Below are positions 52,453 through 62,958 of a DNA stretch of 64,000 nucleotides, piece by piece. How positions within the stretch are numbered: position 1 is the first letter of the stretch; each line of letters opens with the position of its first letter. The stretch is from Agrypnia vestita. Lineage: Eukaryota > Arthropoda > Insecta > Trichoptera > Phryganeidae. Both the position numbers and the translations under genes were made by a program. The stretch covers positions 62,001 through 126,000 of the forward strand of contig JADDOH010008093.1 in the NCBI GenBank assembly GCA_016648135.1, read 5' to 3'. A model generated the notes under the pieces. It was not told the DNA's origin. It saw nothing but the letters and a program-made list of their open reading frames with translations, and searched no databases.

Positions 52453-53142
52453 GATGTGTAACATCTTTCCTCTCGCTCTCCTGCAATCTGCCGCAGTGAT
52501 TTCGTGAAAATGGACGGAAATGCGTGACAGGAAATAAGACGCCAGGGAAGCGCGCGCAATGGAAAAAAAATCATCGTCTATAAACAAATCAATGTCCTGT
52601 AAGTGCCATCACAGCGAAGACGCACTCATCCAACAACCGACGCTTCTGATTTTGTATATATGTTACGCGACTGGTGTCAAGCGTGTGGATGTCGTAACTT
52701 TGATATATGTTGACTTATATCTTCGAAACTATCCAAGAAATACTTAATTTTTTTACATTAATATAAATAATGACTACCCTTAATGATTTACATTCTCAAA
52801 TTTTATGTAATTTATGTGAATATTTTTAAATATTTATTCAAAGTATTCAAATAATATGTATGGCGGCACACTACCACCATCTATGAAAATGAATAAGAAC
52901 ATATAATTGACCAAAACATATTTCTAAACAAAATGCGTATGTAGATATATACGGTACCTACCTAGTGCGGCAAAATTCAATAATAAATAAATGCACATAC
53001 ATTTTATTTACTTGTATTTACTAATTAATAAATATGAAGGTATTAGTAGGTAATTTCTGTCGTTGCTCAATTGATATTTTTAATTGTGAGATGTCAAATT
53101 CTACAAATCATATGCAAGTACTGTAAGGCTCACCCGTTTTTT
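52453..53142 (+). repeat. Repeat E, copy 4, uninterrupted
   Basis: From GATGTGTAACATCTTTCCTC to ACTGTAAGGCTCACCCG plus T-run. At 690 bp it is the only copy with both ends and no insertion. AATATGTATGGCGGCACACT and GTGCGGCAAAATTCAATAAT are shared by all copies. Confidence 0.8.
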
Positions 53143-53189
53143 AAATATTTGTTATTTGTATTTTTTTTTGTTTTATTTTTTTTTTAAAT

Positions 53190-53362
53190 AGAGATGCGAA
53201 CACGGAATACGACTCACATCAATATTCTTACTATTTTAAAAACTAAGCTAAACGCTTGTGCTATGAAAATAGGACTAACTTGTTAGTCTGGAGTGAGGTT
53301 CGAACCCGCGATCTTTGAATCACGAGGCCAGCGTCCTGACCACAAGTCCATCAAGCTACTCT
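53190..53362 (-). mobile_element. tRNA-derived SINE S, copy with full head
   Basis: Reverse reading begins AGTAGCTTGATGGACTTGTG, then GTCAGGACGCTGGCCTCGTG and B-box GCGGGTTCGAACCTCACTCC, the body, and ends TTCGCATCTCTATTTAAAAA. Box A and B spacing is tRNA-like. This is the best copy for defining the SINE (about 173 bp). Confidence 0.85.
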
Positions 53363-53379
53363 TTTTTATTTTACAAGAT

Positions 53380-53430
53380 GGACTCCAGCTAGTGATTATG
53401 CATGGAATTAGTATTAACTAACTTGACTTT
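53380..53430. repeat. Short repeat T, copy 1
   Basis: ATGGACTCCAGC and GGAATTAGTATTAACTAACTT recur at 62348-62413. Too short to classify. Confidence 0.4.
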
Positions 53431-53554
53431 ATGTATTTATTATCTTATGTGTACTGCTTATACCTCACGCTGTGTTATATTCTTCCTTCTGTATTGTAAA
53501 ATTTTTATGTATAAGCCTATAATATATCGTTTCATTGTGACAATGTTAGTGTAA

Positions 53555-54090
53555 ATTATCTCTATAGCTCACCTATTAGAAGGCTCCATAGGTTAGGAAA
53601 CGAGTATGGCTACCTATCGGATGTTTTTTCGGAAACACTAGCCGCCTACAAGAAAGCTCTTCTGGACGAATTTAGTCGTTTATAATTAATTATTGATATC
53701 ATGTCTATCTCTTGTTTTAAGATTTTTAAATTTTACATTTCATTTTATTTTAATGTTATTTTTATTACCTCTTGAGTTTCAGATTTGATTTGTTTACAAT
53801 TATTTCATCTCGTTGTAATTTTGTTGCTTACTGAATTTCAGATATAATTATTTTGATTTGTTGTTGTTTTATTGATTGTTGACTTTCATATTTGATTTCA
53901 TAACTATTATTTCATTCGATGTAATTTTGTTATACTTTATGTTATTCATTTAATGTGTTATTTTTCTTTATATATCACTTTATTAATTGTTTTAGAATTA
54001 TACCTATCAATCTATACATCTTTATATACATTGTTTTTTTAATGGTACGTTGTACCGTGTATTAGATAAGTAAATAAATAAATAATGGGC
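53555..54090 (+). mobile_element. LINE ORF2 C-terminus and 3' UTR
   Basis: Frame reads SPIRRLHRLGNEYGYLSDVF, SETLAAYKKALLDEFSRL and stop at 53682-53684. A T-rich 3' UTR follows and ends with AAGTAAATAAATAAATAA. R-L-H-R-L-G-N-E is shared with 50160-50655. Severely 5'-truncated. Confidence 0.65.
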
Positions 54091-54364
54091 GTAAACAAAC
54101 AATAAATAAAAAAATAAACAAAACAAAAAATCTCGGGCGGTCGCTGTGGCAACCCTGTTTCGTCCCATACGGTTTGGCAGTATCATACATTTTTAAACCG
54201 GCATTTCTAGACAATTAACCGCCGGCAGGGCTGCACACGTGTGGGGCCGCGCTCCCCGGCCATTCATATTTGATTAGGGCGGCCCGAATTTCGGCAGGTC
54301 GAACAAACCCCTCAGCATCTCTGCTTTCCTCCTGCAGGACTTCGAGTGAAGCTCCGCATTCAGC
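54091..54364. other. No gene seen; GC-moderate
   Basis: Unique sequence; 54120-54360 is GC-richer than the flanks. Confidence 0.4.
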
Positions 54365-54700
54365 AATTGACGCATTATAATATAGACACGGTATTCCCGT
54401 ACTAGCCGACCTTCATATGTAGCAAATATTGCATTGAAAGAGACAAAAAATCACATAATCAAGTAATCACATAAAAATCAGGTAATTTGAAGACACGGTG
54501 ACTAAAATAACATACACATTCTTACAATAGTGTGCGATACTCTGTTCCTTTTTCCGCGTGGCGTCGCGCCCGATCACAAAGATGGTCCGTTCGATGACGA
54601 ATGCAAGTCAGGCAATTACCTTACTTATGAGTTGCCAAGATTTCATGCTTGTAACGTATCTACTATTTATTATATCATTGCATTTAGCGGTGTCCGGTTT
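54365..54700 (+). repeat. Repeat X, copy 2, uninterrupted
   Basis: Reads GACGCATTATAATATAGACA through CGATACTCTGTTCCTTTTTC and CAATTACCTTACTTATGAGT to CTTGTAACGTATCTACTATT. It is the reference for copies 1 and 3. Confidence 0.7.
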
Positions 54701-55317
54701 TACACTGTCTGTCATCGCAGGAGACCGAGGAATCGGTAAGACAGTTTAAGAGGCTCTTATACTTTCAATATTGGCATTAGTTTAATCACTTCCCGCTAAA
54801 AATGGCGCTAGTTTCGCTCAAACATGTATTATTTAGCCACAAAAAACGATATCGAGAAAAATACAATACTATAAAACGAAATAGAAATGTGCAAACTTTA
54901 ACGCCTGACCTTTTAACTGCGTAGTGCTACATACGTAACCCTTTCTGCATGAACGCAAGTTTTGCAAGTTTGGCGAAATTTTTCTGTACAATAATTATTC
55001 GATCCTTATATTAGAGATGTGACAAAGCCGACCGTAATGCAATGGATATTGTTTCATTCTGAAATTTCACTCAAAATTTGCTTTTTATGCTATTCTTCTG
55101 ATTTTTAAGAAAAACATTTTTTTAAGATCTCCATTACATGTAACATTATGTTATTATTTTTTATTATTATTATGAAAATATGGTTAAGTATAAAGAGAAT
55201 ATAGAAATAAAATATTCTGAATTATCTTTTCAAAACGTAAGACTTTCATGAAAGTAACGTATATCGAATATCTAAAATTAATTCGCAATAATAAAAGTCA
55301 AATAAAATGATAATCAT
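54701..55317. other. No gene seen
   Basis: AT-rich unique sequence. Confidence 0.45.
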
Positions 55318-55643
55318 CCGTATTCTGAACTAAGCAACATTGGCTATTTCTGTATCTTGACAGTTGTTGTATTACATTGTGATGCCGTTTTTTTGACGTT
55401 TTATGTTTGGCAGGTTTGAAATTAATGAATTCAATAAATTAGAAAGATCATTATTCTTAATTGTGAATAAACATTAACATTTGTTTACGTTTTAGGGCTT
55501 TCTGATTGATTGAATTCATTAATTATTTCAAACACGCCAAACTTAAAATATCGAAATTAGTGTCAATATATTGTTATACATACCTGTCAAGATTAGGATA
55601 AAGATCTGACATCCCAATACTGCTATTTTCAGAATAGCACAGA
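55318..55643. repeat. Fold-back repeat Q, both arms
   Basis: Left arm CCGTATTCTGAACTAAGCAA, TTTCTGTATCTTGACAG; right arm complement includes TTCTGAAAATAGCAGTATTG and TAATCTTGACAGGTATGTAT. Both converge on a centre near 55490 with GAATTCA-rich motifs. Half copies lie at 40795 and 28335. Confidence 0.55.
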
Positions 55644-55784
55644 TTAACTTTATAAAAAGTATTATATATTCATCAAATTTCTGAAGGGTGATAGTGCAAA
55701 ATGATTAAACTTTTTTTTGCTTGCATTAAAGCGAATTTATTTTTAATATTCTACATAAGTTACTTAAATAACAATCAAAAACGG

Positions 55785-55930
55785 AACATATAAACGTAAA
55801 ACCTTATGATTAATAAACATAATAACAAAAGATATAAATCATAAAATCTGATTATGAAAACTGGAGAAAAACGATTATTAGAAAATATCAAAAACTGACC
55901 ATAATAAACGATTATAAAAAACATTCATGC
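55785..55930 (+). repeat. Diverged direct repeat, unit 1
   Basis: Shares GGAACATATAAACG, AAAACTGGAGAAAAACGATT and AAAAACTGACCATAATAAAC with 56205-56395, about 425 bp downstream in the same orientation. Confidence 0.55.
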
Positions 55931-56204
55931 ATGTATGCGGTAGAAGTAATATTTAAAAACTAAAATAAAGACAAATTATATATTAATGATGCTCAAAGTA
56001 TTGAGTTGTATAAATCTACACTGATCATTGTCAATTACTTTATTGAATTTTATGAAAATAATGAAAACTCACACTTACAGAAATGTAACCTCAAATATCT
56101 AAATATAATAATTTGGTTGTCTATCCGTAACTTGCTGGAATGACAACTTTAATTAGAGTGTGACACGCAATCAGTGCATGGCTCACGATTATTTAAAAAG
56201 TATA
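55931..56204. other. No gene seen
   Basis: AT-rich spacer between the two diverged repeat units. Confidence 0.5.
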
Positions 56205-56395
56205 ACAAAAAACGGTTAACGGAACATATAAACGAAAACAAAACGATTCATTAAAACAGAGTATTTAACATAATACAACATATAAAGATGTTATAAAAGG
56301 AAAAAAAAAGGATTCATAAGATCCGATTATATGAACTGGAGTAAAACGATTCATAAAAAATATCGACAATTGACCACAATAAATAAAAATATATA
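56205..56395 (+). repeat. Diverged direct repeat, unit 2
   Basis: Second copy: GGAACATATAAACGAAAAC, TGAACTGGAGTAAAACGATT and CAATTGACCACAATAAATAA. Confidence 0.55.
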
Positions 56396-56512
56396 ATGAC
56401 GGAAGACAAAAATGGAGCATATAAACGGTTCCTTAATAGCCGGAGGATAAATTAATAATCGGGTTTTGCAAAATGATTTAATAAGTTTATATGTTAAATT
56501 TAGTCGCCCGAC

Positions 56513-57105
56513 CAGAGTTGCCAACAGCGCTTGGCCTAATATCGCCGTTTCCTATACATAAAGTAGCCTAAAGTAGCCCAAACGCCAAAATATCAATATG
56601 AATAAAATAAAATGTAATTTTCATCAATTTATTTATAACATATTTATAATGTCTTGATAAATAGGCCTAAGCCTAATATAAAAAACCGTTATGTTCGTTA
56701 AAAGAAAGTGAAGTAAGTAGATAGGTAGCATTTTAAAAACACCGGAGACGTACATTTTTCTACCAGCGTGTAAACTTACCATGTGATTGCTTGGTTGAAA
56801 GTTATTGCAACACACATCTTACATTCATATGGGTACGAATTCTAAGAATAGCGATCAGCATGGATAGTTGCAGGCGATTCCTTAATTTTGTTTTAATTGT
56901 CCCCATTACGCTTAAAATTCTTTCAATGACAGCATTACACAAAGGTAATTGTATTTTTTTCTTAATTATTTGCGATTCGGCTGATTTAAATAACTCGTCT
57001 CTGAAGTAGCCTAGTAGGCGACCAGTCGCCTTTTAGATTTTTTCGTCGCCGATTCTCGTTCTGAGTAGCCTAAATGGCGAAAAATCGCCTACGTTGGCAA
57101 CTCTG
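56513..57105 (-). mobile_element. hAT deletion derivative keeping hATC domain
   Basis: Ends CAGAGTTGCCAACAGCGC and inverted CAGAGTTGCCAACGTAGG, flanked by a perfect 8-bp CGCCCGAC (56505-56512 and 57106-57113). Subterminal GTAGCC/GGCGA motifs occur at both ends. It holds the C-terminal transposase frame at 56802-57012 and is 593 bp. Confidence 0.9.
56802..57012 (-). pseudogene. hAT transposase C-terminal dimerisation region
   Basis: Reads YFRDELFKSAESQIIKKKIQ, LPLCNAVIERILSVMGTIKT, KLRNRLQLSMLIAILRIRTH, MNVRCVLQ and stop. N-A-x-x-E-R-x-x-S, K-L-R-N-R-L and L-R-I-R are hallmarks of the hATC dimerisation domain. The catalytic RNase H-like part and BED finger are missing. The frame of about 70 codons is uninterrupted, implying a fairly recent deletion or insertion. 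Confidence 0.85.
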
Positions 57106-57113
57106 CGCCCGAC

Positions 57114-58329
57114 AGCAAATACGAAAATCGTTATTTTCTCCTTAATTTTCTTTTTTCAAAACAAACAAACTCAAAACAATATTATATCGTTTTACTGAAA
57201 ATTCTTCAGTTAAAATAAAAACACAAAAAAATGCCGATTCAAAAGATTTCACATCACTATTACGTGAAAAAATGACAATTACCGTTTAGTAAAGAAATAG
57301 ACGGAGTATCTTATTTCATTAAAAATATTGTTTGCAGGTAAAATAAAGGACAAAAATTCAGTGTATATACAGAACAAAGTCTATATATCATATTGTTTCA
57401 AGAAAACAGATAAGAATAATGGAAAAAAACATTAGAATCAGCCCGCAAAAACAAACAAAATTTGACAGTTGTAAAAAATAAAAATGGCGACATTCAAATT
57501 CAAGTATTTTAAATACATTTAAACGTTATTTTCTGCATTTACCGTTGTCCCCGCGACATGGGATTTCTAGAATGCATTCATTATACGGATATCTTCCCTT
57601 TATTAACACTCAGGCAAAGTTTACGCAGCATTTTAAGATATATTCGTATAAACTAGCGGGAGCGTAACCTGACGACTGGCGTAGTTGGTGTCCAACCAAC
57701 GACTGATTTGAAAGAAAAATGATCTTTTAACAGACTATACGATTTAATTAATTCAAATTTTTGTGTATGAGGTAGAAAATTTTGAATATTTTTATATTAA
57801 TGACAGTGAAATTTTCTTAGTACGCATGTAAAATGGAATTAAAATAATCAATGTTTTAATGGTGTTTTGGATGCTGCAATATAGGAGACGGAACGTGAAT
57901 TTTTATCTTTTTGTAAACGTTGTATTTAACAACCTACCCAAAAATAATTATATATTTTCCCCCAAACTTTCTGTTTGAACTTCTTTTATTCAATTTATTA
58001 AAAAAATATATGGTCTTTTCGTGGAAATCTTTCGAGAAAAAGTGTACCAAAGATAACTCTATTGCTAGAAAGATTAAATAGGGCTTCGGGATTATATTTT
58101 TTTTGTGATAATAACAAAGTATTTTTTTTACTTTTTTTAAACAAATGCTTTAAGAGTAAATGGACCTTTCATAATAAAATTGATTGAATGCATGGTTAGC
58201 TGCAATTTTGGCAATAAGATTCGAAAACTTTACACTAAATTGACTTTCCAGACAGCAAAAACGTGAATCATGTACTATGGCGCCTTAAATATCCGCGATC
58301 AAAATCAGATCAATCTAATTATTTTAAAA
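57114..58329. other. No gene seen
   Basis: AT-rich unique sequence without a supported frame. Confidence 0.45.
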
Positions 58330-58372
58330 AGTAACCCATAAAAAACAAGTTTTTATTATACTACCTTTCTTT
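58330..58372 (-). repeat. Repeat F terminal fragment
   Basis: AAGTAACCCATAAAAAACAA and TTTTTATTATACTACCTTTC equal the end of the F copy at 58748. Only this terminus is present. Confidence 0.55.
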
Positions 58373-58471
58373 CTGCATAACTTGGTATTTTTATATTTTT
58401 GTTAATATTTAAAAAAAAGTATACATTCCTTATACCTACATCTCTACGTGGTATACTTTATCTTTTCGAAA
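58373..58471. other. Short spacer
   Basis: Nothing recognised. Confidence 0.5.
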
Positions 58472-58616
58472 GCGGAACGCGTGTCACATCAATATTCTTA
58501 ATATTTTCAAATAAAGCTACACTCTAGTGCTATTAAAATAGGACCGACTTGCTGGTGTCCTGGAATGGGGCTCGAACCACCGACCACCGTCATTACCACT
58601 GCACCAGCAAGCTACT
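58472..58616 (-). mobile_element. tRNA-derived SINE S, copy 5
   Basis: Body ATTGATGTGACACGCGTTCC and box region GGTTCGAGCCCCATTCC are present; the tRNA head is partly rearranged. Lies between two repeat F pieces. Confidence 0.7.
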
Positions 58617-58747
58617 CTAAAATAAATACGCTATTGACAGGGATTCCCGGAATTTCGCGTGTCCATAACTTCGCGAGTTTTATGTTTTATTTACATATTT
58701 AGTTGACAGAAAAAATATTTAAACGGAATTTTAAAATATGTTAAAAA

Positions 58748-59257
58748 AAGTTACCCATAAAAACCAAGTTTTTATTATACTACCTTTCTTTATAAAATAT
58801 AACAACAATTAAAGACGAATTAAAACATATAACATAACAGTAAATTTACAGTAATTTAATATATTTCTAAAATATCTGATGTTTTGAGCTTTGATAAGAC
58901 ACTTCATGCTTTGAAGATTAAATTCTAAAAAAATTACCTATTATGTATACCGACGCCGACGGAGTAATTCAAATTTAGAAAATATTCCGCGACGTTATCG
59001 GGCCGCCGTTGCTAATCAAACTTTTCTAATGATTCCAATATGAAAAATCCAATAAAATTTCTAAAAATCCGAAATTATACTATAATTATTAATTTTTTTT
59101 AACGAAAATTTGATAGATATTCTTGATCGTCGCCACGAGTCTACTTGCCAAATTTCAGCTCGGTTGGATCACGGGAAAAGGGTTAAAAAAATTTTTTACC
59201 CGGCAAGCCGACAAGCAAGCAAGCAAGCAGACGCCACGAGTTCATATAAAGGGAGTA
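58748..59257 (-). repeat. Repeat F, copy 4
   Basis: Reverse-oriented, from GTTACCCATAAAAACCAAGT through GTCGCCACGAGTCTACTTGC to AAAGGGAGTAATA. The AGCA-repeat segment (AAGCAAGCAAGCAAGCAG) is slightly expanded compared with other copies. Confidence 0.75.
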
Positions 59258-59286
59258 ATAATTAATAGAAATAAACTTTGTTTTCA

Positions 59287-59730
59287 CCAATGATATAATA
59301 AACTGTAGATACGTTACAAGCGTGAAATACAAAAATAAGGTAATTGCCTTACTTGCATTCGTTATCGAACAGACCTTCATTGTGATTGGACGCGACGGCA
59401 CGCCGAAAAAAGAGACCCGGGGAAAAAGGAACAGAGTACCGTACCCTATTGTAAGAAGGAGTATGTTATTTTAGTCACCGTGACTTCAAATTACGAGATT
59501 TTTCTGCATTTGCTACATTGCGAGCCTGCATGCGAAGATGTATGAATGTGGATGAGGCGAGAGTTGTATGTCAGGGCAGAAGAGTGTGGCGCTCTATCCT
59601 CTCTGCCTACCCCCATGGGGAAACAGCGTGATGGTAAGTAAATAAGTAAGTAAGTAGTGCTACATTTTAAATCAGTATAGTATGGAAAAAACGTGTCTAT
59701 TTATAATACGTCAATGGTTTTCACCACTTT
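59287..59730 (-). repeat. Repeat X, copy 3, interrupted by LINE-D
   Basis: GATACGTTACAAGCGTGAAA, GGTAATTGCCTTACTTGCAT and GTTATTTTAGTCACCGTGAC are the inverse of 54365-54700. A LINE-D insertion lies at 59520-59657. Confidence 0.7.
59520..59657 (+). mobile_element. 138-bp 5'-truncated LINE-D insertion with 9-bp duplication
   Basis: Flanked by a perfect TGCTACATT (59511-59519 and 59658-59666). It runs from GCGAGCCTGCATGCGAAGAT through the RSILSAYP coding block to AACAGCGTGATGG and a TAAG-type tail (TAAGTAAGTAAGTAG). This fixes the LINE-D 3' end and shows the fragments are genuine retrotransposition products. Confidence 0.9.
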
Positions 59731-59924
59731 TGTATTGAAAATATCAACATGTTTCAGAGCATTGTATACTAACAAAATCAAATTTAAAAATTGAAGTATA
59801 GACAATCAAAATATTAAAAAGTTGTATATGTAAAATGAATAATAATAAAGTACCTACTTAACATGAAAATAAATTTAAAAGATAACTATTTTTAAAAAGA
59901 ACCTGGTTATTTATAATATTCAAT
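59731..59924. other. No gene seen
   Basis: AT-rich spacer. Confidence 0.5.
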
Positions 59925-60548
59925 TTACTATTAACACTTTTTCTTTATTCAATATTTCTAATTTATCAAACTGTGATTCTGTATAAATTGTATGTAAAAT
60001 TTGTAAACCCTTATTAATATTAAAAAATTGATCCATAGTCAAAAGATGGTTAGAAATTCAGAATAATTATTGCTATTAAAACTCCTTGTGTGTGTTCCTT
60101 AACTGTAACTTCAAAATTTCTACACGTTTTTCCTATATAAAAATAATCACAATCATTACAAATTAATTTATAAACACCCGATTTAAAAAAATATATCCTT
60201 ATCCTTATTATTAATTTATTATTTGTATTTTTAAATTTATTATTAGTATAAAAAGCTGGTTGAATGACATTTGAGATATTTTTAACTATTGAATTAGAAA
60301 CTTCTTTATTTATAAATACAATTTTCCTCCAATGTTTTTCAGAATCAAAAATTGCAGAGTAAAAAAAGATTTAAAAAAAAATTTCGTACACTTTTTATTT
60401 AACATAATACCAATTAATTTTTTATCAAAACCATTATTAAATGCGATCTGTTTAATAATTTTTAATTCAATATTAAAATTATCAACAGATAATGGAATAT
60501 TAATTAATCTATTTAACATAGAGTGAAAAGTTGACAATTTTTGAGAAT
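59925..60548 (-). pseudogene. Penelope-like element: RT end, linker, GIY-YIG endonuclease
   Basis: Order on the reverse strand: KLSTFHSMLNRLINIPLSVD, NIELKIIKQIAFNNGFDKKL (end of the Penelope RT); after a frameshift KHWRKIVFINKEVSNSIVKN, ISNVIQPAFYTNN (linker); KSGVYKLICNDCDYFYIGKT, CRNFEVTVKEH (GIY-YIG endonuclease core with G-V-Y and Y-I-G); then after stops NHLLTMDQ and NINKGLQILH. A Penelope-like element inserts by GIY-YIG cleavage and reverse transcription. Frameshifts and stops make this copy dead. The apparent 114-codon frame starts inside repeat E; its first 35 or so residues are unrelated. Confidence 0.85.
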
Positions 60549-60807
60549 GCTGTAACATTGATATATTTTGGCTTATATCTTCGAAACTATCCAATAAATA
60601 CTTTTTTTTACATTTATGTAAACAATAACTACCCTTAATTGTATACATTCTCAAATTTTATGTTATTTATGTGATTATTTTAAAATATTTATTCAATGTT
60701 TTCATACAATGTGTATGGCGGCACATTGCCGCCATCTAAGAAAATAATTAAAAACCTATAATTCGCCAAACACATTTCTAAACAAAATGCGTATGTAGAT
60801 AATAATA

Positions 60808-61045
60808 ATAATAATATTGGATTATTTATATAGCGCCATTTTTGTGAAAATTTCACCTCAAGGGCGCTTTACACAAAAAAAACTCTTACATTCTAAAATC
60901 ATAGAATCATAAAATGAAAAAGAAAAGAGAAAGAAAAACAGTTCAAAACATAAAATAGTAAAAAAAAAACAACGTTAAAAACAACGAATATTAAAAAGGT
61001 TCTGGGAAAGACTTTGTAAACAAGTGCGTTTTAAGTCTTTTCTTA
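60808..61045 (-). mobile_element. CR1-like 3' end nested in repeat E
   Basis: AATAATAATAATAATATTGG then TTATATAGCGCCATTTTTG and TTCACCTCAAGGGCGC are the inverse of 37680-37770. The reverse coding end reads LFKKRLKTHLFTKSFPEPF and stop, the same type of tail as at 37490. A possible 4-bp duplication is AGAT. Confidence 0.7.
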
Positions 61046-61200
61046 AATAAAGATATATATGGTATCTACCTAGTGCGGCAAATTCAATAATAAATACATT
61101 TTCTTTACTTGTATTAACTGATTAATACATTTATTAATTTATATTAATTCTTTTAAAAACTAATAATACCTTTATATTTAAAGGTATTAGTTTTTTTAAA

Positions 61201-61407
61201 GAGAGGGTGACCGCGGAAGACGTGGCATGATCAGATTAATCAGATACTGGAAGATGATCCAGTTAGACGCCTCAACAACCGGCGAGCTTACATGCGAACA
61301 TGTATGAATGTGGATGAGGCGAGAGTTGTATGTCAGGACAGAAGAGTGTGGCGCCTATCCTCTCTGCCTACCTCCACGGGGAAACGGCGTGATGGCAAGT
61401 TAGTTGG
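61201..61407 (+). mobile_element. LINE-D fragment nested in repeat E
   Basis: From GAGAGGGTGACCGCGGAAGA through KTWHDQINQILED-like, NNRRAYMRTCMNVDEARVVC and QDRRVWR to AACGGCGTGATGGCAAG. Flanks share TTTTTTAAA on both sides, a probable duplication. Confidence 0.75.
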
Positions 61408-61518
61408 TTTTTTAAATTTTGATGTTAATTTCTGTCGTTGCTCAATTGATATTTTTAATTCTGAAATTTCAAATTTTACACATCACATGCGACTACTGTA
61501 AGGCTCGCTCGTTTTTTA

Positions 61519-62336
61519 CTTCCTTTCTCTTAACTCGTGGCGTCTGCTTGCTTGCCGGCTTGCCGTCGAAAAACCTTTGGATCAATTTTTAACCCTTTTC
61601 CCGTGATCCAATCGAGCTGAAACATGGCAAGTAGACTCGTGGCGACGATCAAGAAGATCTATCAAATTTTCGTTTAAAAAAATTAATAATTATAATTTCG
61701 GATTTTTAGAAATTTTAATGTTTTTTTCAAATTGGAATCATTACAAAAGCTTGATTATTAACAACGGCGCCGGCGGCCCGATAACGTCGCGGAATATTTT
61801 CTAAATTTGAATTACTCCGTCGGTATACATAATAGGTACTTCACTACGAATTTCGAAAATCTAAATTGACTGACAATTTTTTATTTATTTATTTATTTTA
61901 TTTAAAAAAATCCATGTTTACAAATAAAGGTACTTAATACTAATTTAACAATAAAACATAAGATAAATTACACATTTTTTTGTTTTGTTTAATTTGTGGA
62001 TTATGTCACTCTACTAGGCTACGCCTGTCCCAGAGTGGCGTTATAGAACACAATTATAATATTTTTTCGAGTTCGTCAGTAGTATTTATTTTCATAAGGT
62101 AGTAATTATGTATCTACAAAGTATCAAGTGGAATGTTAGTGAAATGTTTTTAGAATTTAATCTTCAAAGCATGAAGTTTCTTATCAGAGCTCAAAACATC
62201 TGACATTTTAGAAATATATTAAATTACTGTAAGTTTAGTGTTATGTTTTATGTTATAATTCGTCTTTAATTGTTGTTATATTTTACAAAGAAAGGGAGTA
62301 TAATAAAAACTTGGTTTTTATGGGTTACTTTTTTAA
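61519..62336 (+). repeat. Repeat F, copy 5, interrupted
   Basis: Begins TCCTTTCTCTTAACTCGTGG directly after repeat E copy 5 and ends AGTATAATAAAAACTTGG. An antisense LINE tail interrupts CTGACAA/ATGTTTTTAG at 61877-62142. Confidence 0.75.
61877..62142 (-). repeat. Antisense LINE 3' end nested in repeat F
   Basis: TTTATTTATTTATTTTATTT start, then CCATGTTTACAAATAAAGG, AT-rich DNA and a GCCTGTCCCAGAGTGGCG block. No coding frame. Confidence 0.55.
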
Positions 62337-62347
62337 TAATTATTTTA

Positions 62348-62413
62348 TTTTATGGACTCCAGTTATTTATTCCGTATCTTATGCACGGAATTAGGATTCA
62401 CTAACTTGACACT
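62348..62413. repeat. Short repeat T, copy 2
   Basis: TATGGACTCCAGTTA and GGAATTAGGATTCACTAACT match 53380-53430. Confidence 0.4.
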
Positions 62414-62516
62414 CACTAGATCACTGAGCGATACACCAACAAGTTAACTATCAATTATTTCGCGAAGAGCAATTAAAAAAATATTCTGATATCGGATTAT
62501 TTTATACAGGGTTATT

Positions 62517-62958
62517 CGTAAAACATTAATAACTTCGCAGGACTATATTCCTGCCTTGATTATGAGTCGAAAATGTTCAAGCTATTATGACCTAATATCA
62601 ATAATTATGGAGATATGCGACTTCAAAGATTGCATTTTTTTTTTTATATTTCTGATTTATTTTTTGTAAAACGCTGGACTATCATTACAGTATCTCATAT
62701 GGATTACGTAAAATTAATTCGTTTCAATACAAGTTAAATAATTGGAATTCGAAGGCTTTTATTTTTTTTTATTTGAATTGTATTAAAGGGAATGAATTTT
62801 TCATACTCGATATAAGTTACTGTGATGATAGTCCAACGTTTTACAAAAAATAAGTCAGATATATTGAAAAAAAATGCAAACTTTCATGTCGCGTATCTCC
62901 TTAACTATTGATATTAGGTCACAATAGCTTGAACATTTTCTCATAATCAAGGCATAAT
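62517..62958. mobile_element. P-family mariner-like MITE, right end lost
   Basis: TA then CAGGGTTATTCGTAAAACAT, and the palindromic body as in 43882-44411. It is truncated at CATAATCAAGGCATAATA where a TA-rich tract begins. Confidence 0.7.

Larger units (their letters stand above)
60550..61517 (+). repeat. Repeat E, copy 5, 5'-truncated, with two nested inserts
   Basis: Starts within the family at AACATTGATATATTTTGGCT and ends GACTACTGTAAGGCTCGCTC plus T-run. A CR1-like 3' end (60808-61045) splits GTATGTAGAT/ATATATGG. A LINE-D fragment (61201-61407) splits the TTTTTTAAA run. Confidence 0.75.
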
